NCBI GenBank assembly: GCA_012719235.1 | Contig: JAAYAR010000068.1 | Span: 1-64,000 of the forward strand | From: Clostridiales bacterium | GTDB lineage: Bacteria; Bacillota; Clostridia; Oscillospirales; Oscillospiraceae | DNA length: 64,000 bases | Reading direction: 5' to 3' | Shown: one piece after another, positions 34,467-43,360 of the stretch | Position numbering within the stretch: position 1 is the first letter of the stretch | How the letters are laid out: every line of letters begins with the position of its first letter | Position numbers and translations under genes: made by a program | Notes under the pieces: generated by a model | Told to the model about the DNA's origin: nothing | The model's database searches: none | The model's input: the letters and a program-made list of their open reading frames with translations, nothing else

Positions 34467-35488
34467 AGACTAAAGATTTTTCATACGATCTGCCGTATGA
34501 CCTTATAGCTCAGTCTCCGCTCGACCGCAGGGATGCATCAAGGCTCATGCTTCTTGACCGGAAGACAGGCGCCGTATCACACCGAATTTTTACGGACTTA
34601 CCCGGCTTTTTAAAGCCGGGTGACGCTATAGTGCTGAATGATTCCCGCGTTCTTCCGGCGAGACTGCTCGGAAGGAGAACCGATACTGGCGGCGCGGTTG
34701 AGGTCCTGCTTCTCAGGGACCTCGGGGGCGGGGAGTGGGAGTGTCTTACCCGTCCCGGCAAAAAGACGCTCCCCGGCGCAAATCTTGAATTCGGAGCCGG
34801 AGAACTGCACGCCGTCGTTCTTCGTGAGCAGGATGGCGGGAACAGGATCATACGTTTCGAATACGCCGGCATCTTTCTTGAAGTAATCGAGCGTCTCGGC
34901 CGCATGCCTGTTCCTCCGTATATTAAGGCCGAGCTTCAGGATCCCGAGCGTTACCAGACAGTGTATTCACGGGAGACAGGCTCTGTTGCCGCACCTACGG
35001 CAGGGCTGCATTTTACAAAAGAGCTTCTTTCGATTATAGAAGAGAGGGGCGTTCATATCTGTCCCATAACTCTTCACGTGGGACTCGGAACGTTCCGGCC
35101 CGTAAAGACAGAAGATGTGACAGATCACAAAATGCACTCGGAATACTGCCGGATCACGGAAAGCACGGCTGAGACACTGAATTCAGTGCGGCGCAGCGGA
35201 GGGCGCATAATCGCTGTCGGAACGACCTCCTGCAGAACACTCGAGTCCTATGCAGGGCAAGACGGCTTCTTCCGGCCGGCTTCGGGCTTTGTCGATATTT
35301 TTATATACCCCGGATACCGTTTCAAGGCAATAGACGGGCTGCTAACAAATTTCCATTTGCCTGAAAGCACCCTGATAATGCTTGTCTCCGCTTTAGCAGG
35401 GCGTGAAAACGTTCTCAGGGCATACGCCGAAGCGGTCAAGGAGCGCTACCGCTTCTTCAGCTTCGGGGATGCGATGCTGATCTTATAG
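34463..35488 (+). CDS. queA: S-adenosylmethionine:tRNA ribosyltransferase-isomerase
   Basis: Transfers and isomerises the ribosyl group of SAM onto preQ1 in tRNA to give epoxyqueuosine. It starts [20 protein letters not shown] then [12 protein letters not shown]; further family motifs are [10 protein letters not shown] near residue 75, [13 protein letters not shown] near residue 174 and [17 protein letters not shown] near residue 297. Length (341 aa) is typical. TTG 34463 overlaps the upstream stop. tgt, often adjacent, is not in the window. Confidence 0.95.
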   Translation: MKTKDFSYDLPYDLIAQSPLDRRDASRLMLLDRKTGAVSHRIFTDLPGFLKPGDAIVLNDSRVLPARLLGRRTDTGGAVEVLLLRDLGGGEWECLTRPGKKTLPGANLEFGAGELHAVVLREQDGGNRIIRFEYAGIFLEVIERLGRMPVPPYIKAELQDPERYQTVYSRETGSVAAPTAGLHFTKELLSIIEERGVHICPITLHVGLGTFRPVKTEDVTDHKMHSEYCRITESTAETLNSVRRSGGRIIAVGTTSCRTLESYAGQDGFFRPASGFVDIFIYPGYRFKAIDGLLTNFHLPESTLIMLVSALAGRENVLRAYAEAVKERYRFFSFGDAMLIL

Positions 35489-35489
35489 A

Positions 35490-36551
35490 ATGAAACGAAC
35501 GTTTTTCGCTGCAGTATCTGTTTGCGCCGCGTGTATTATCTTTTTTTCATCCTGCGCACCGCACGAAATGTATGAGGGCAGAACATTCACCGCCAGGCGA
35601 GAAGGTTATGTGACCACCCTTACAGCATTCGCAATGGACACGTATATGACCGTTTCTGTCAGGGGAATAGACTCTTTTGAAGCAGCCAAGGCAGCGGGTG
35701 AACTGATAGAGGAATATGACAGCCTCTTTTCTGTCAGCGGTTCAGGCAGCGATATTGCTGCGATTAACTCCGCGGCAGGGGAGCCCGTCAATATTTCAAG
35801 CGAGACTCTGCGGCAGATAACGGCTTCCATCGAAGTCTCCGGCAGGAGCGGCGGAGCTTTTGATATAACTGTCGAACCGCTGGCGGATGCGTGGGGATTC
35901 TCCGGTGGCTCCGAGTATCGTATACCTTCGGATCTTGAGATCTCTCAGCTCCTGGATAAAGTGGATTACAGCAGGATACAGATTTCCGGGAACACTCTGA
36001 GCATACCCGATGATATGAAGATATCCCTCGGCGCCACCGCAAAAGGATACACCTCAGACGCCCTTGTCGCTCTGTTTGGTTCCTATCGTGTTGACGGCGC
36101 AGTCATCTCCCTCGGAGGAAACGTTCAGACATTCGGAACAAAGAAGGACGGGTCTGAGTGGATCATTGCTATTCAGGACCCCAATGATCCCGAGAGATAT
36201 ACCGGTACGGTATCCGTCTCCGAAACGGCTGTCGTCACCTCGGGCAACTATCAACGGTATTTTGAAAGCGGCGGGAAGCGCTACGGCCATATTATCGACC
36301 CCGCCACCGGGTATCCGGTGCAAAACGGTCTGCTCTCAGCGACTGTCATCTGCCACAGCGGTCTGCTGAGTGATTGTCTGTCAACGGCCCTTTTCGTCCT
36401 GGGTGAGGAGGGGGCTAAATCGTATTACGAGACTTACGGCGGTTTTGATATGATACTGATAACGTCGGACGGCAGGATAATCGTAACGAGCGGAATTGCA
36501 GGCAGCTACACTCAGGAAAAAAATAGCCCCTATATTCTGGAAGTGTTTTAA
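35490..36551 (+). CDS. apbE: FAD:protein FMN transferase (ApbE), lipoprotein
   Basis: Extracytoplasmic enzyme that attaches FMN covalently to Thr/Ser of target proteins such as RnfG/RnfD or extracellular electron-transfer proteins. The lipoprotein signal has the lipobox FSSC near residue 21. Family motifs are AMDTYMTVSVRG near residue 48, SLGATAKGYTSDALV near residue 178, and TSGNYQRYFE then YGHIIDPATGYPVQNG near residue 265. Starts 1 nt after queA and precedes a NusG-II protein and a Gx transporter, a trio often seen near flavin-based extracytoplasmic electron transfer. No flavinylated target is in the window. Confidence 0.94.
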   Translation: MKRTFFAAVSVCAACIIFFSSCAPHEMYEGRTFTARREGYVTTLTAFAMDTYMTVSVRGIDSFEAAKAAGELIEEYDSLFSVSGSGSDIAAINSAAGEPVNISSETLRQITASIEVSGRSGGAFDITVEPLADAWGFSGGSEYRIPSDLEISQLLDKVDYSRIQISGNTLSIPDDMKISLGATAKGYTSDALVALFGSYRVDGAVISLGGNVQTFGTKKDGSEWIIAIQDPNDPERYTGTVSVSETAVVTSGNYQRYFESGGKRYGHIIDPATGYPVQNGLLSATVICHSGLLSDCLSTALFVLGEEGAKSYYETYGGFDMILITSDGRIIVTSGIAGSYTQEKNSPYILEVF

Positions 36552-36553
36552 AA

Positions 36554-36922
36554 ATGAAGCTGAAGACAACCACGCTCATTTTGGTTTTCTCGCTGTTGCT
36601 CGTTTTCAGTACCGCTGCTCTGATCCTGATACGTTTTTCGGGCAAGGCCGGAGAAACAGCACAGATATACTCAGAAGGCGAACTTCTCTATGAGATAGAC
36701 CTGAGCGCAGTCACTCAGCCTTATACGATCGATCTGGGCGGCAACACGGTTCTTGTCGAACCCGGTCAGATATCCATGCTCGGCGCGAACTGCCCCGACA
36801 AACTCTGCGTGCGGACAGGCGCGATCAGAAACGGATCATATCCGATCGTCTGTTTACCGAATAAGGTGCGGATCATTATCGTGAATTCCGCCAAAGACGA
36901 CATAGACGCCATATCGGGCTGA
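36554..36922 (+). CDS. NusG domain II-containing exported protein
   Basis: Small (122 aa) membrane-anchored protein with an N-terminal hydrophobic helix (residues 7-27) and an extracytoplasmic NusG-II-like domain. The cysteine pattern CPDKLCVRTG then VCLPNKVRI is diagnostic of the family. Molecular role is unknown. It is linked to ApbE by 2 nt and to a Gx transporter by 21 nt, a conserved neighbourhood in Firmicutes. Confidence 0.88.
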   Translation: MKLKTTTLILVFSLLLVFSTAALILIRFSGKAGETAQIYSEGELLYEIDLSAVTQPYTIDLGGNTVLVEPGQISMLGANCPDKLCVRTGAIRNGSYPIVCLPNKVRIIIVNSAKDDIDAISG

Positions 36923-36943
36923 ATTTGTCAATGAGGTGGCATT

Positions 36944-37456
36944 ATGCCCGGGAGAGGAATAAGAAAACTTACTGCGATGTCGATACTGTCGGCGGCTGCG
37001 CTGATACTGTTTGTTGTAGAGTCGCAGATCCCCCCTGTGGTCGCGCTCCCGGGGATCAAACTCGGACTTGCAAATATCGTGACCCTGATTGCTGTCTATT
37101 ATCTCGGACGTAAAGAAGCAGGCGCCGTCCTGCTCGTTCGCGTTCTTCTTGGCGGCATATTTACCGGGCAGGCACTCGCCCTGCTGTACAGCGCGACCGG
37201 GGCCGTCCTGTGCTGGGCTGCAATGTCTCTGCTGTCCGTATTCGTCCCGGTAATACAGATGTGGGCCGTCAGCATAGTCGGTGCGATAGTCCACAACCTC
37301 GGACAGCTGACAGCGGCCATGCTCGTAATGCGCACTGCGAGCGTGCTGTGGTACGCTCCGGCTCTTATGATAGCCGCAATTTTATCGGGGGCTTTTACAG
37401 GTATCGCAGCTCAGTTCACTTTTAAGGCGCTCAGCAGAAACATCAGGGAAAAATAG
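36944..37456 (+). CDS. Gx transporter family membrane protein (HepPP synthase component I-like)
   Basis: Integral membrane protein of about five helices, 170 aa. The segment VALPGIKLGLANIVTLIAVY then VLLVRVLLGGIF is typical of the Gx transporter family, named after its small-residue-rich helices and related to ECF S components. The old name, heptaprenyl diphosphate synthase component I, refers to an association, not shown here. With ApbE and NusG-II it may help supply flavin or lipid to an extracytoplasmic redox system; that is inference. The following 215 nt to the next gene contain no other recognised gene. Confidence 0.85.
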   Translation: MPGRGIRKLTAMSILSAAALILFVVESQIPPVVALPGIKLGLANIVTLIAVYYLGRKEAGAVLLVRVLLGGIFTGQALALLYSATGAVLCWAAMSLLSVFVPVIQMWAVSIVGAIVHNLGQLTAAMLVMRTASVLWYAPALMIAAILSGAFTGIAAQFTFKALSRNIREK

Positions 37457-37671
37457 CAAAACCCGCGGATATTCCGACAGCGGAGAGCTGTGCGTGTCTC
37501 TTCGCTTGTTTTTATGTAAAACATCGGTATCCCCTTTATTACAATATATAACGAATAGTTAAAAAGCGACAAATTCTCAGATTACCAGGAACAAAATCAA
37601 AGCAGAGGCGTCAATATAGATGAACGTTTTTCGTGTCTTGAAACGGCGCGAAGAAAGGAACAGACAATTTT

Positions 37672-38709
37672 ATGGCCGGTATTATCCTCAAGAACCTGAC
37701 AAAAATTTACCCCGGCGGCAATAAAGCCGTAGACGATATAAGTCTCGAGATAGCCAACGGAGAATTCGTTGTTTTTGTAGGGCCCTCAGGCTGCGGAAAA
37801 TCCACGACGCTGCGCATGATCGCCGGTCTCGAGGAGTGTACTTCAGGCGATATCTTCATAGGCGGAGAGCATATGAACGGGGTCGAACCTAAGGATCGCG
37901 ATGTCGCGCTAGTGTTTCAGAGTTACGCTCTCTACCGCCATATGACTGTATACGATAACCTGGCATTCACTTTGAGAATGAAAAAAGTAAACAAAAAGGA
38001 AATTGACAGCCGTGTCAGACAGATTGCTGAAATGCTTGAGATCGACCACCTGCTTTCGAGAAAACCCTCGGCCCTCTCCGGCGGTGAAAGCCAGCGCGTC
38101 GCGCTCGGACGCGCCCTGGTGCGAAAGCGCAAGGTCTATCTTTTCGACGAGCCCCTGTCAAATCTCGACGCAAAACTGCGCTCTTCGATGCGCGCAAAGC
38201 TGATCCGACTCCATGAAGAACTCGGAGCGACTTTCGTCTATGTGACGCACGACCAGACGGAAGCCATGACTATGGGCGACAGGATCGTAGTTATGAACAA
38301 GGGCCGCATTATGCAGTGCGACCCGCCCCAGAAGATATACAGTCACCCGGAAAACATGTTTACGGCAGGCTTCATCGGCACCCCTCAGATCAACTTCATC
38401 GACGGCACAATACCGCCCGACGACAGACCCGTCAAACTGGCAGTCAGACCGGAAAGCCTTCTCCTGAACTGTGAAAGTGAAGACTGTATTTACCTCGGCT
38501 CCGGCAAAGTTGAGCTTGTCGAGCTTCTTGGAGCCAATATGAACGTACATATCGATCTCGGTAAAACGAGCGTCGTACTCATCACGGAGGCAGACCCCGG
38601 AATCGCCCGCGGTGAAGTATTTCACGTCTCCGTACGGCCGGAAGACGTTCTCGTATTTGACTCGCAGACAGGGCTCGTGATGGAGGCACGTTCATATGCG
38701 GCAGTATAG
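37672..38709 (+). CDS. ABC importer ATPase, MalK/UgpC type
   Basis: ATP-binding subunit of a carbohydrate-type (CUT1) ABC importer. Walker A is GPSGCGKSTTLRMIAG near residue 38, Q-loop FQSYALYRHMTVY, signature LSGGESQRVALGRAL near residue 134, Walker B VYLFDEPLSNLD and switch histidine in YVTHDQTEAMTMG. The C-terminal part (from about residue 235) is the TOBE-type regulatory domain (AVRPESLLL, VSVRPEDVLVFD). The usual ALYPHM reads ALYRHM. It heads an operon with two permeases, an HlyD-like adaptor, a MacB-like protein and a solute-binding lipoprotein. The 3' end overlaps the first permease by 14 nt. Confidence 0.93.
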   Translation: MAGIILKNLTKIYPGGNKAVDDISLEIANGEFVVFVGPSGCGKSTTLRMIAGLEECTSGDIFIGGEHMNGVEPKDRDVALVFQSYALYRHMTVYDNLAFTLRMKKVNKKEIDSRVRQIAEMLEIDHLLSRKPSALSGGESQRVALGRALVRKRKVYLFDEPLSNLDAKLRSSMRAKLIRLHEELGATFVYVTHDQTEAMTMGDRIVVMNKGRIMQCDPPQKIYSHPENMFTAGFIGTPQINFIDGTIPPDDRPVKLAVRPESLLLNCESEDCIYLGSGKVELVELLGANMNVHIDLGKTSVVLITEADPGIARGEVFHVSVRPEDVLVFDSQTGLVMEARSYAAV

Positions 38710-39589
38710 ACTCATTCCGCGCCGCAGTGAGGAGCGGCGGGCCAGGTATCGCTCCGCGTTGTTTCTGGCGCCGAGTGTGATCGGCGTGCTCGTATTTTTT
38801 GTCATCCCTTTCTGCGTCGTGATTTTCTACTCTTTTGTCGACAACCCTATCAACAAGGAATTCGTAGGCTTCGAGAATTTTGTCCGTCTGCTGAAAAACG
38901 CGGCGTTTAAAAAAGCGGCTATGAACACGCTTTCATTCTCCGGCACGGCGGTTCCTCTTTCGGTCATCCTGTCGTTGATGCTCGCTATGGTCCTTGAATC
39001 AAAAATACCCGGAAAGAGCAAGTTTCGCACGTTCTTTTTGAGCCCTATGATGGTTCCCGTGGCATCGATCGTCTTGATCTGGCAGGTCATTTTTCACTTT
39101 AACGGGGCCCTCAACGACTGGTTATCCGTTTTCGGCGTCGAAAAGATCGACTGGCTCAAATCAAACTACAGCCAGTACGTCATCGTTATGCTTTTCCTCT
39201 GGAAAAACCTCGGCTACAACATGATCCTGTTCATGGCGGCGCTGTCCTCCATCCCCAGGGATCAGCTGGAAGCTGCCCAGATCGACGGTGCTTCAAAAGC
39301 AACCGTTTTCTGGAGGATCAAACTGCGCTATCTGTCACCGACATTACTTTTCGTGACGATCTTTTCTCTGATAAATTCTTTTAAGGTATTCAGGGAGACC
39401 TATTTGCTTACCGGAGACTATCCTTATGAGACGCTGTATCTGCTGCAGCATTTTATGAACAACACCTTCATGTCTCTCGACTATCAAAAACTGTCTTCAG
39501 CGGCTATGATCATGTTTGTATTCATGGTGATAATCATTGGAGCGCTTTTCTTCGTTGAGTCGAAGTTCGGAAGGGATGTGGAAGAATGA
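38696..39589 (+). CDS. Sugar ABC importer permease, MalF/UgpA type
   Basis: Inner-membrane permease with six predicted helices, beginning with the signal-anchor-like LFLAPSVIGVLVFFVIPF. The EAA loop, which docks on the ATPase, is present as EAAQIDGASKATVFWRIKLR near residue 197. Length (297 aa) is standard for CUT1 permeases. It partners with the next gene (MalG type) and the upstream ATPase. Confidence 0.92.
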   Translation: MRQYRLIPRRSEERRARYRSALFLAPSVIGVLVFFVIPFCVVIFYSFVDNPINKEFVGFENFVRLLKNAAFKKAAMNTLSFSGTAVPLSVILSLMLAMVLESKIPGKSKFRTFFLSPMMVPVASIVLIWQVIFHFNGALNDWLSVFGVEKIDWLKSNYSQYVIVMLFLWKNLGYNMILFMAALSSIPRDQLEAAQIDGASKATVFWRIKLRYLSPTLLFVTIFSLINSFKVFRETYLLTGDYPYETLYLLQHFMNNTFMSLDYQKLSSAAMIMFVFMVIIIGALFFVESKFGRDVEE

Positions 39590-40506
39590 GCGCCCCGACA
39601 CTTGCGGCGCGCGCGGCCGGTAAAAAGCGCAGGGCAGTTATAAAGATCGCACTGTTGACAATATGGGCAGCCGTGTTCTCGGTAATCTTCCTGCTGCCGA
39701 CAATCCTGACAATTACGAATTCATTTATGTCTCCCGGTGAGATCGCATCCAACTACGGTGCAATATTCGCAAAAGGAGAGGCCGGAGGGAAGGTTTTCAT
39801 ATCCGAGCGCGTCAATCTGAAATTCATTCCGGATATGGTGACACTCAGGCAATACATAACGGTCCTGTTCAAAAGCCCCGAGTATCTGTTTAAGTTCTGG
39901 AACTCAGTCATCCTGGTAGCCCCTATCGTACTTTTTCAGGTGGGGATCGCGGCAGTCGCGTCTTACGGTTTTTCGCGTTATCGGACAAAAACGAGGAACC
40001 TGTTGTTTTTCGCATATATCGTTTTAATGCTCATGCCATACCAGGTGACGCTTGTCCCCAACTATCTTGTCTCTCAGTTCCTGAAAACGCTGAATACAAG
40101 ATGGGCGATAATCTTGCCGGGCATATTCTCCCCGTTCGCGGTGTTCATCCTGACTAAAGCAATGAGGCGCGTCCCGAAAAGCATTATTGAAGCCGCGCGG
40201 CTGGACGGCGCGAGCGAGTGGCGTGTATTCACAAGGATTTGTCTGCCCGAGTGTAAAAGCGCCATCTATTCCGTCATCATTCTGGTCTTCATCGATTATT
40301 GGAATATGGTCGAGCAGGTCCTGATTCTGATGAACGTTCCGGAAAAACAGCCGCTGTCCGTTTTTCTTTCGAAAATCAACGCGGGGGAGATCAGTCTTGC
40401 GTTCGCTGTGGCCACTATTTATATGATACCCGCGATACTGCTGTTTCTCCACGGTGAGGATTATCTGGTCGAAGGAATCACATATTCAGGCAGACTGAAA
40501 GGTTAG
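39586..40506 (+). CDS. Sugar ABC importer permease, MalG/UgpE type
   Basis: Second membrane subunit of the importer, six predicted helices, 306 aa. The EAA motif is EAARLDGASEWRVFTRICLP near residue 204. The first helix (AVFSVIFLLPTILTITNSF) and the large extracytoplasmic loop with MVTLRQYITVLFKSPEYL are typical of MalG-like proteins. ATG 39586 overlaps the previous stop (ATGA). Confidence 0.92.
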   Translation: MSAPTLAARAAGKKRRAVIKIALLTIWAAVFSVIFLLPTILTITNSFMSPGEIASNYGAIFAKGEAGGKVFISERVNLKFIPDMVTLRQYITVLFKSPEYLFKFWNSVILVAPIVLFQVGIAAVASYGFSRYRTKTRNLLFFAYIVLMLMPYQVTLVPNYLVSQFLKTLNTRWAIILPGIFSPFAVFILTKAMRRVPKSIIEAARLDGASEWRVFTRICLPECKSAIYSVIILVFIDYWNMVEQVLILMNVPEKQPLSVFLSKINAGEISLAFAVATIYMIPAILLFLHGEDYLVEGITYSGRLKG

Positions 40507-40516
40507 GTATTCGTAT

Positions 40517-42295
40517 ATGGCTGAATCAACAACGGTCGAAGTAAAGAAGAAAAGGCGAGGCTGGGTAAAGGACGCGGCTATAATATTTCTGGCTGTTATG
40601 CTCGTTCTCACATTTTTATCCAATACGATAATGAACTGGTCGCTGCCCGAGGTATCGGGGCAGTACGCCGGGTACGGCACGATATCCACCGCGATAAGAG
40701 GGACGGGCAGCGTAACCGCCAATCTTGCATACAGCGTGCAGATATCGGAGACACGCCAGATAAAGAGCGTTCTTGTCAAAGTCGGCGACATGGTGCAGGC
40801 AGGGCAGGTACTTTTTGAACTTGAAGACGCGGAGAGCGACGAGCTGCAGGCACTGATAGCAGAGCTTGAGACAATGAAGATCAATTATCAGATCAAGATC
40901 CTGCAAAACATGCCGGACGACTACGTCGACGCCATCAACGACATCAACGACATGAAAAATGACCTTGCGAAACTGAAATCAGACCGAAGCAAAGCCGTCG
41001 CCTACCAGGCGGAGTATGACAGGGCAAAAGCTTCAGAGGCGATGGCCCGGGCTCAGGTCGACGGTCTGAGCAGTCAGATCGATGACATACAAAATCAGAT
41101 CGACGATATCGAGCTGGGCGTCGCCTCCCGGAATCCCACAATCTCCGCACTCGCCGCGCAGCTTAACTCGGCAAAGGCCGCTCTTGCGTCGGCGCAGAGC
41201 GAGTTGTCATACTGGCAATCCGAAGAAGCAAGGATCAGGCAGCTGATCGGAGCATTGGAGGATCCCGAATCCGATCCTGCATTAAACGACCAGCTATACA
41301 TAGCGACTATGAATATCAATCAGTATCAGCAGATGGTGAACGACTATACGCTTGAAGTGAGCCGGCTGCAAAGCAGCTTTGATCAGCAGAAATCGAGTTT
41401 GACCACTTCTCTTATCGGGTATCTGAACTCTCTTAAAACAAGCAAATCCCAAGCCGACAAAGCTCTGCTCGAAGCCCAGAAAGCAGTCGAAGAAGCTTCC
41501 AGGAACCTGACCACTACCGTTGAGCAGTATGACGAGCAAATAAAGAACCTGGAGCGGCAGATCGCAAAGGCACAGACAGCCCTCGCCGAACAGCAAAAGG
41601 ACGCGAGTATTCAGCAGCAAATAATACAGCTCGGCCTTGAGCAGGACAAAAAGGCGATCGAGGACAAAGAAGCGGAGATAGAACGTCTTCGGGGTCAAGG
41701 TATCGGTTCCCAGGTCACCGCCAGATACGCGGGAACCATATCCAGCGTCAACGTCGTTGCCGGCGATACGGCTTCCCCCGGCATCACTCTTGCGGGAATA
41801 GACGTGGAGGGGAAGGGCTACACGCTGAGCTTTTCCGTGACGAACGAACAGGCTAAGCAGGTCCATGTCGGCGACAAAGCTTCCGTTATTGACTATTGGT
41901 GGGGAAATGTTGACGTAACTCTCACGGCCATCAAGACTGACCGCGAAAACCCCGGGAGCAACAAAATACTCGAGTTTTCCATAACCGGTGACGTGGTGGA
42001 GGGCCAGACCCTCAATCTCGCCGTAGGCGAACGCCAGACTGCATATGATATCGTCGTGCCCAACAGCGCGATCCGTGAGGACTCTAACGGGACATTCATT
42101 CTGATCGCGAAAGCCAAGAGCACACCGCTGGGCAATCGCTATATAGCCACACGTGTCGACGTTTCCGTAATCGCAAAAGACGCTTACAACACAGCTATCG
42201 AGGCGAATTCCGAGTATGGCTACGAATACGTGATCACTACCTCCACGAAACCTCTGGAAGGGGGCATGCAGGTCAGGCTGGTGGACGCCACATGA
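40517..42295 (+). CDS. HlyD/MacA-type periplasmic adaptor protein
   Basis: Membrane-anchored adaptor of 592 aa. One helix lies at about residues 19-41; lipoyl-like half-domains are at about 70-105 (VKVGDMVQAGQVLFELED) and 400-430 (ARYAGTISSVNVVAGDTA); a very long coiled coil rich in Gln/Glu/Ala occupies about 110-395; a beta-barrel region follows to the end. Adaptors of this class normally connect exporters to the cell exterior, which is odd in an importer operon. It is followed with 4-nt overlap by a MacB-like gene, so the two could form an export or mechanotransmission unit that uses another ATPase. Confidence 0.84.
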   Translation: MAESTTVEVKKKRRGWVKDAAIIFLAVMLVLTFLSNTIMNWSLPEVSGQYAGYGTISTAIRGTGSVTANLAYSVQISETRQIKSVLVKVGDMVQAGQVLFELEDAESDELQALIAELETMKINYQIKILQNMPDDYVDAINDINDMKNDLAKLKSDRSKAVAYQAEYDRAKASEAMARAQVDGLSSQIDDIQNQIDDIELGVASRNPTISALAAQLNSAKAALASAQSELSYWQSEEARIRQLIGALEDPESDPALNDQLYIATMNINQYQQMVNDYTLEVSRLQSSFDQQKSSLTTSLIGYLNSLKTSKSQADKALLEAQKAVEEASRNLTTTVEQYDEQIKNLERQIAKAQTALAEQQKDASIQQQIIQLGLEQDKKAIEDKEAEIERLRGQGIGSQVTARYAGTISSVNVVAGDTASPGITLAGIDVEGKGYTLSFSVTNEQAKQVHVGDKASVIDYWWGNVDVTLTAIKTDRENPGSNKILEFSITGDVVEGQTLNLAVGERQTAYDIVVPNSAIREDSNGTFILIAKAKSTPLGNRYIATRVDVSVIAKDAYNTAIEANSEYGYEYVITTSTKPLEGGMQVRLVDAT

Positions 42296-43332
42296 TCATT
42301 CGTAAAAAACGCGCAGTCCCGCTCATCTGCGCAATTATCTGCCTTATCATCATGGGAGGGTCGATGATCGCTGTCGCGGTGCTTTCGGGATCGCTTGAAA
42401 GCCAACGCGTTGCGCAGAGATGGAGAAACGGCGAAATGCGATATTCGCAGGTATCCGTCTTTCTCCCGGATGAAGCAGGCTTGTCCCACACAGCGACAGC
42501 GCAGTTACGGCAGAGTGTTGACAATTATCTCGCGGCGGAGTCAATCAAAGCGCCGAATCAAAATGCCCGTATCTGGATATACGCTTTCAGCGGGGAGACA
42601 ACGGTATCCGTATCCAAGAACACGGAAGCCGTTCAGGCCCGCGCAATATGCACCGGCGGCGATTTCTTCACTTTTCACCCCGTCGATATGGCCAGCGGAT
42701 GGTATTATTCCGACAAGGATATAATGGATGACGGCGTTATAATCGACAGGGCGCTTGCATGGAGATTATACGGCGGTTATGACCTGACCGGCTTGTCTGT
42801 ACGAATAGGGGGGTACCCGTGTAAGATCGCGGGTGTATCGAATACCCCTGAAAGAAGATCGGAAAACGACTCATACGGAACCGAACCGACAGTTTACGTG
42901 CCTTTTTCTCTGATGCAAAAGATAGGGCAAGCCCCCAACGTTACCTGCTATGAAGCGGTCTTACCGGACCCGGTGGGCGGTTTTGCTCTCAAGACCATAG
43001 AAAGCGCCATCCCTTATAACGATGGCGATTTTGAGATCATCGAGAACTCCCGCCGTTTCAGCCCGAAAAGCAACTTTGCGAACATCGGCGCATACGCACG
43101 AAGGACTCAGCGTACAAACAGCGTTTTTTACCCCTGGTGGGAAAACTCCGCACGCTATCTGGAAAACTTTGCGGCATTATTTACCCTTCTTGCGGTGATA
43201 AGCGCGATATATCCCGCCGCTTTGTTAATAACACTGATTCTCAGGTTGTTCAGGCGCAGGAAAACGATTTTCAGGGCTCTGGCAAGGATGATGTCGCAAT
43301 TGCTCGTCAGCAGACGGCTTAATGAAAAATAG
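42292..43332 (+). CDS. MacB-like periplasmic core membrane protein
   Basis: A 346-aa protein with one N-terminal helix (residues about 8-30, LICAIICLIIMGGSMIAVAV), an extracytoplasmic domain of about 250 residues resembling the MacB periplasmic core (GGDFFTFHPVDMASGWYY, GVIIDRALAWRLYGG), and one or two C-terminal hydrophobic helices (ALFTLLAVISAIYPAALLIT). MacB proteins have four helices and an ATPase domain; here the ATPase is absent and the C-terminal FtsX helices seem incomplete. The gene overlaps the adaptor gene by 4 nt. Whether it is a working permease is unclear. Confidence 0.6.
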   Translation: MIIRKKRAVPLICAIICLIIMGGSMIAVAVLSGSLESQRVAQRWRNGEMRYSQVSVFLPDEAGLSHTATAQLRQSVDNYLAAESIKAPNQNARIWIYAFSGETTVSVSKNTEAVQARAICTGGDFFTFHPVDMASGWYYSDKDIMDDGVIIDRALAWRLYGGYDLTGLSVRIGGYPCKIAGVSNTPERRSENDSYGTEPTVYVPFSLMQKIGQAPNVTCYEAVLPDPVGGFALKTIESAIPYNDGDFEIIENSRRFSPKSNFANIGAYARRTQRTNSVFYPWWENSARYLENFAALFTLLAVISAIYPAALLITLILRLFRRRKTIFRALARMMSQLLVSRRLNEK

Positions 43333-43360
43333 TATAGTATTGTAAAGGGGATACATTCTG

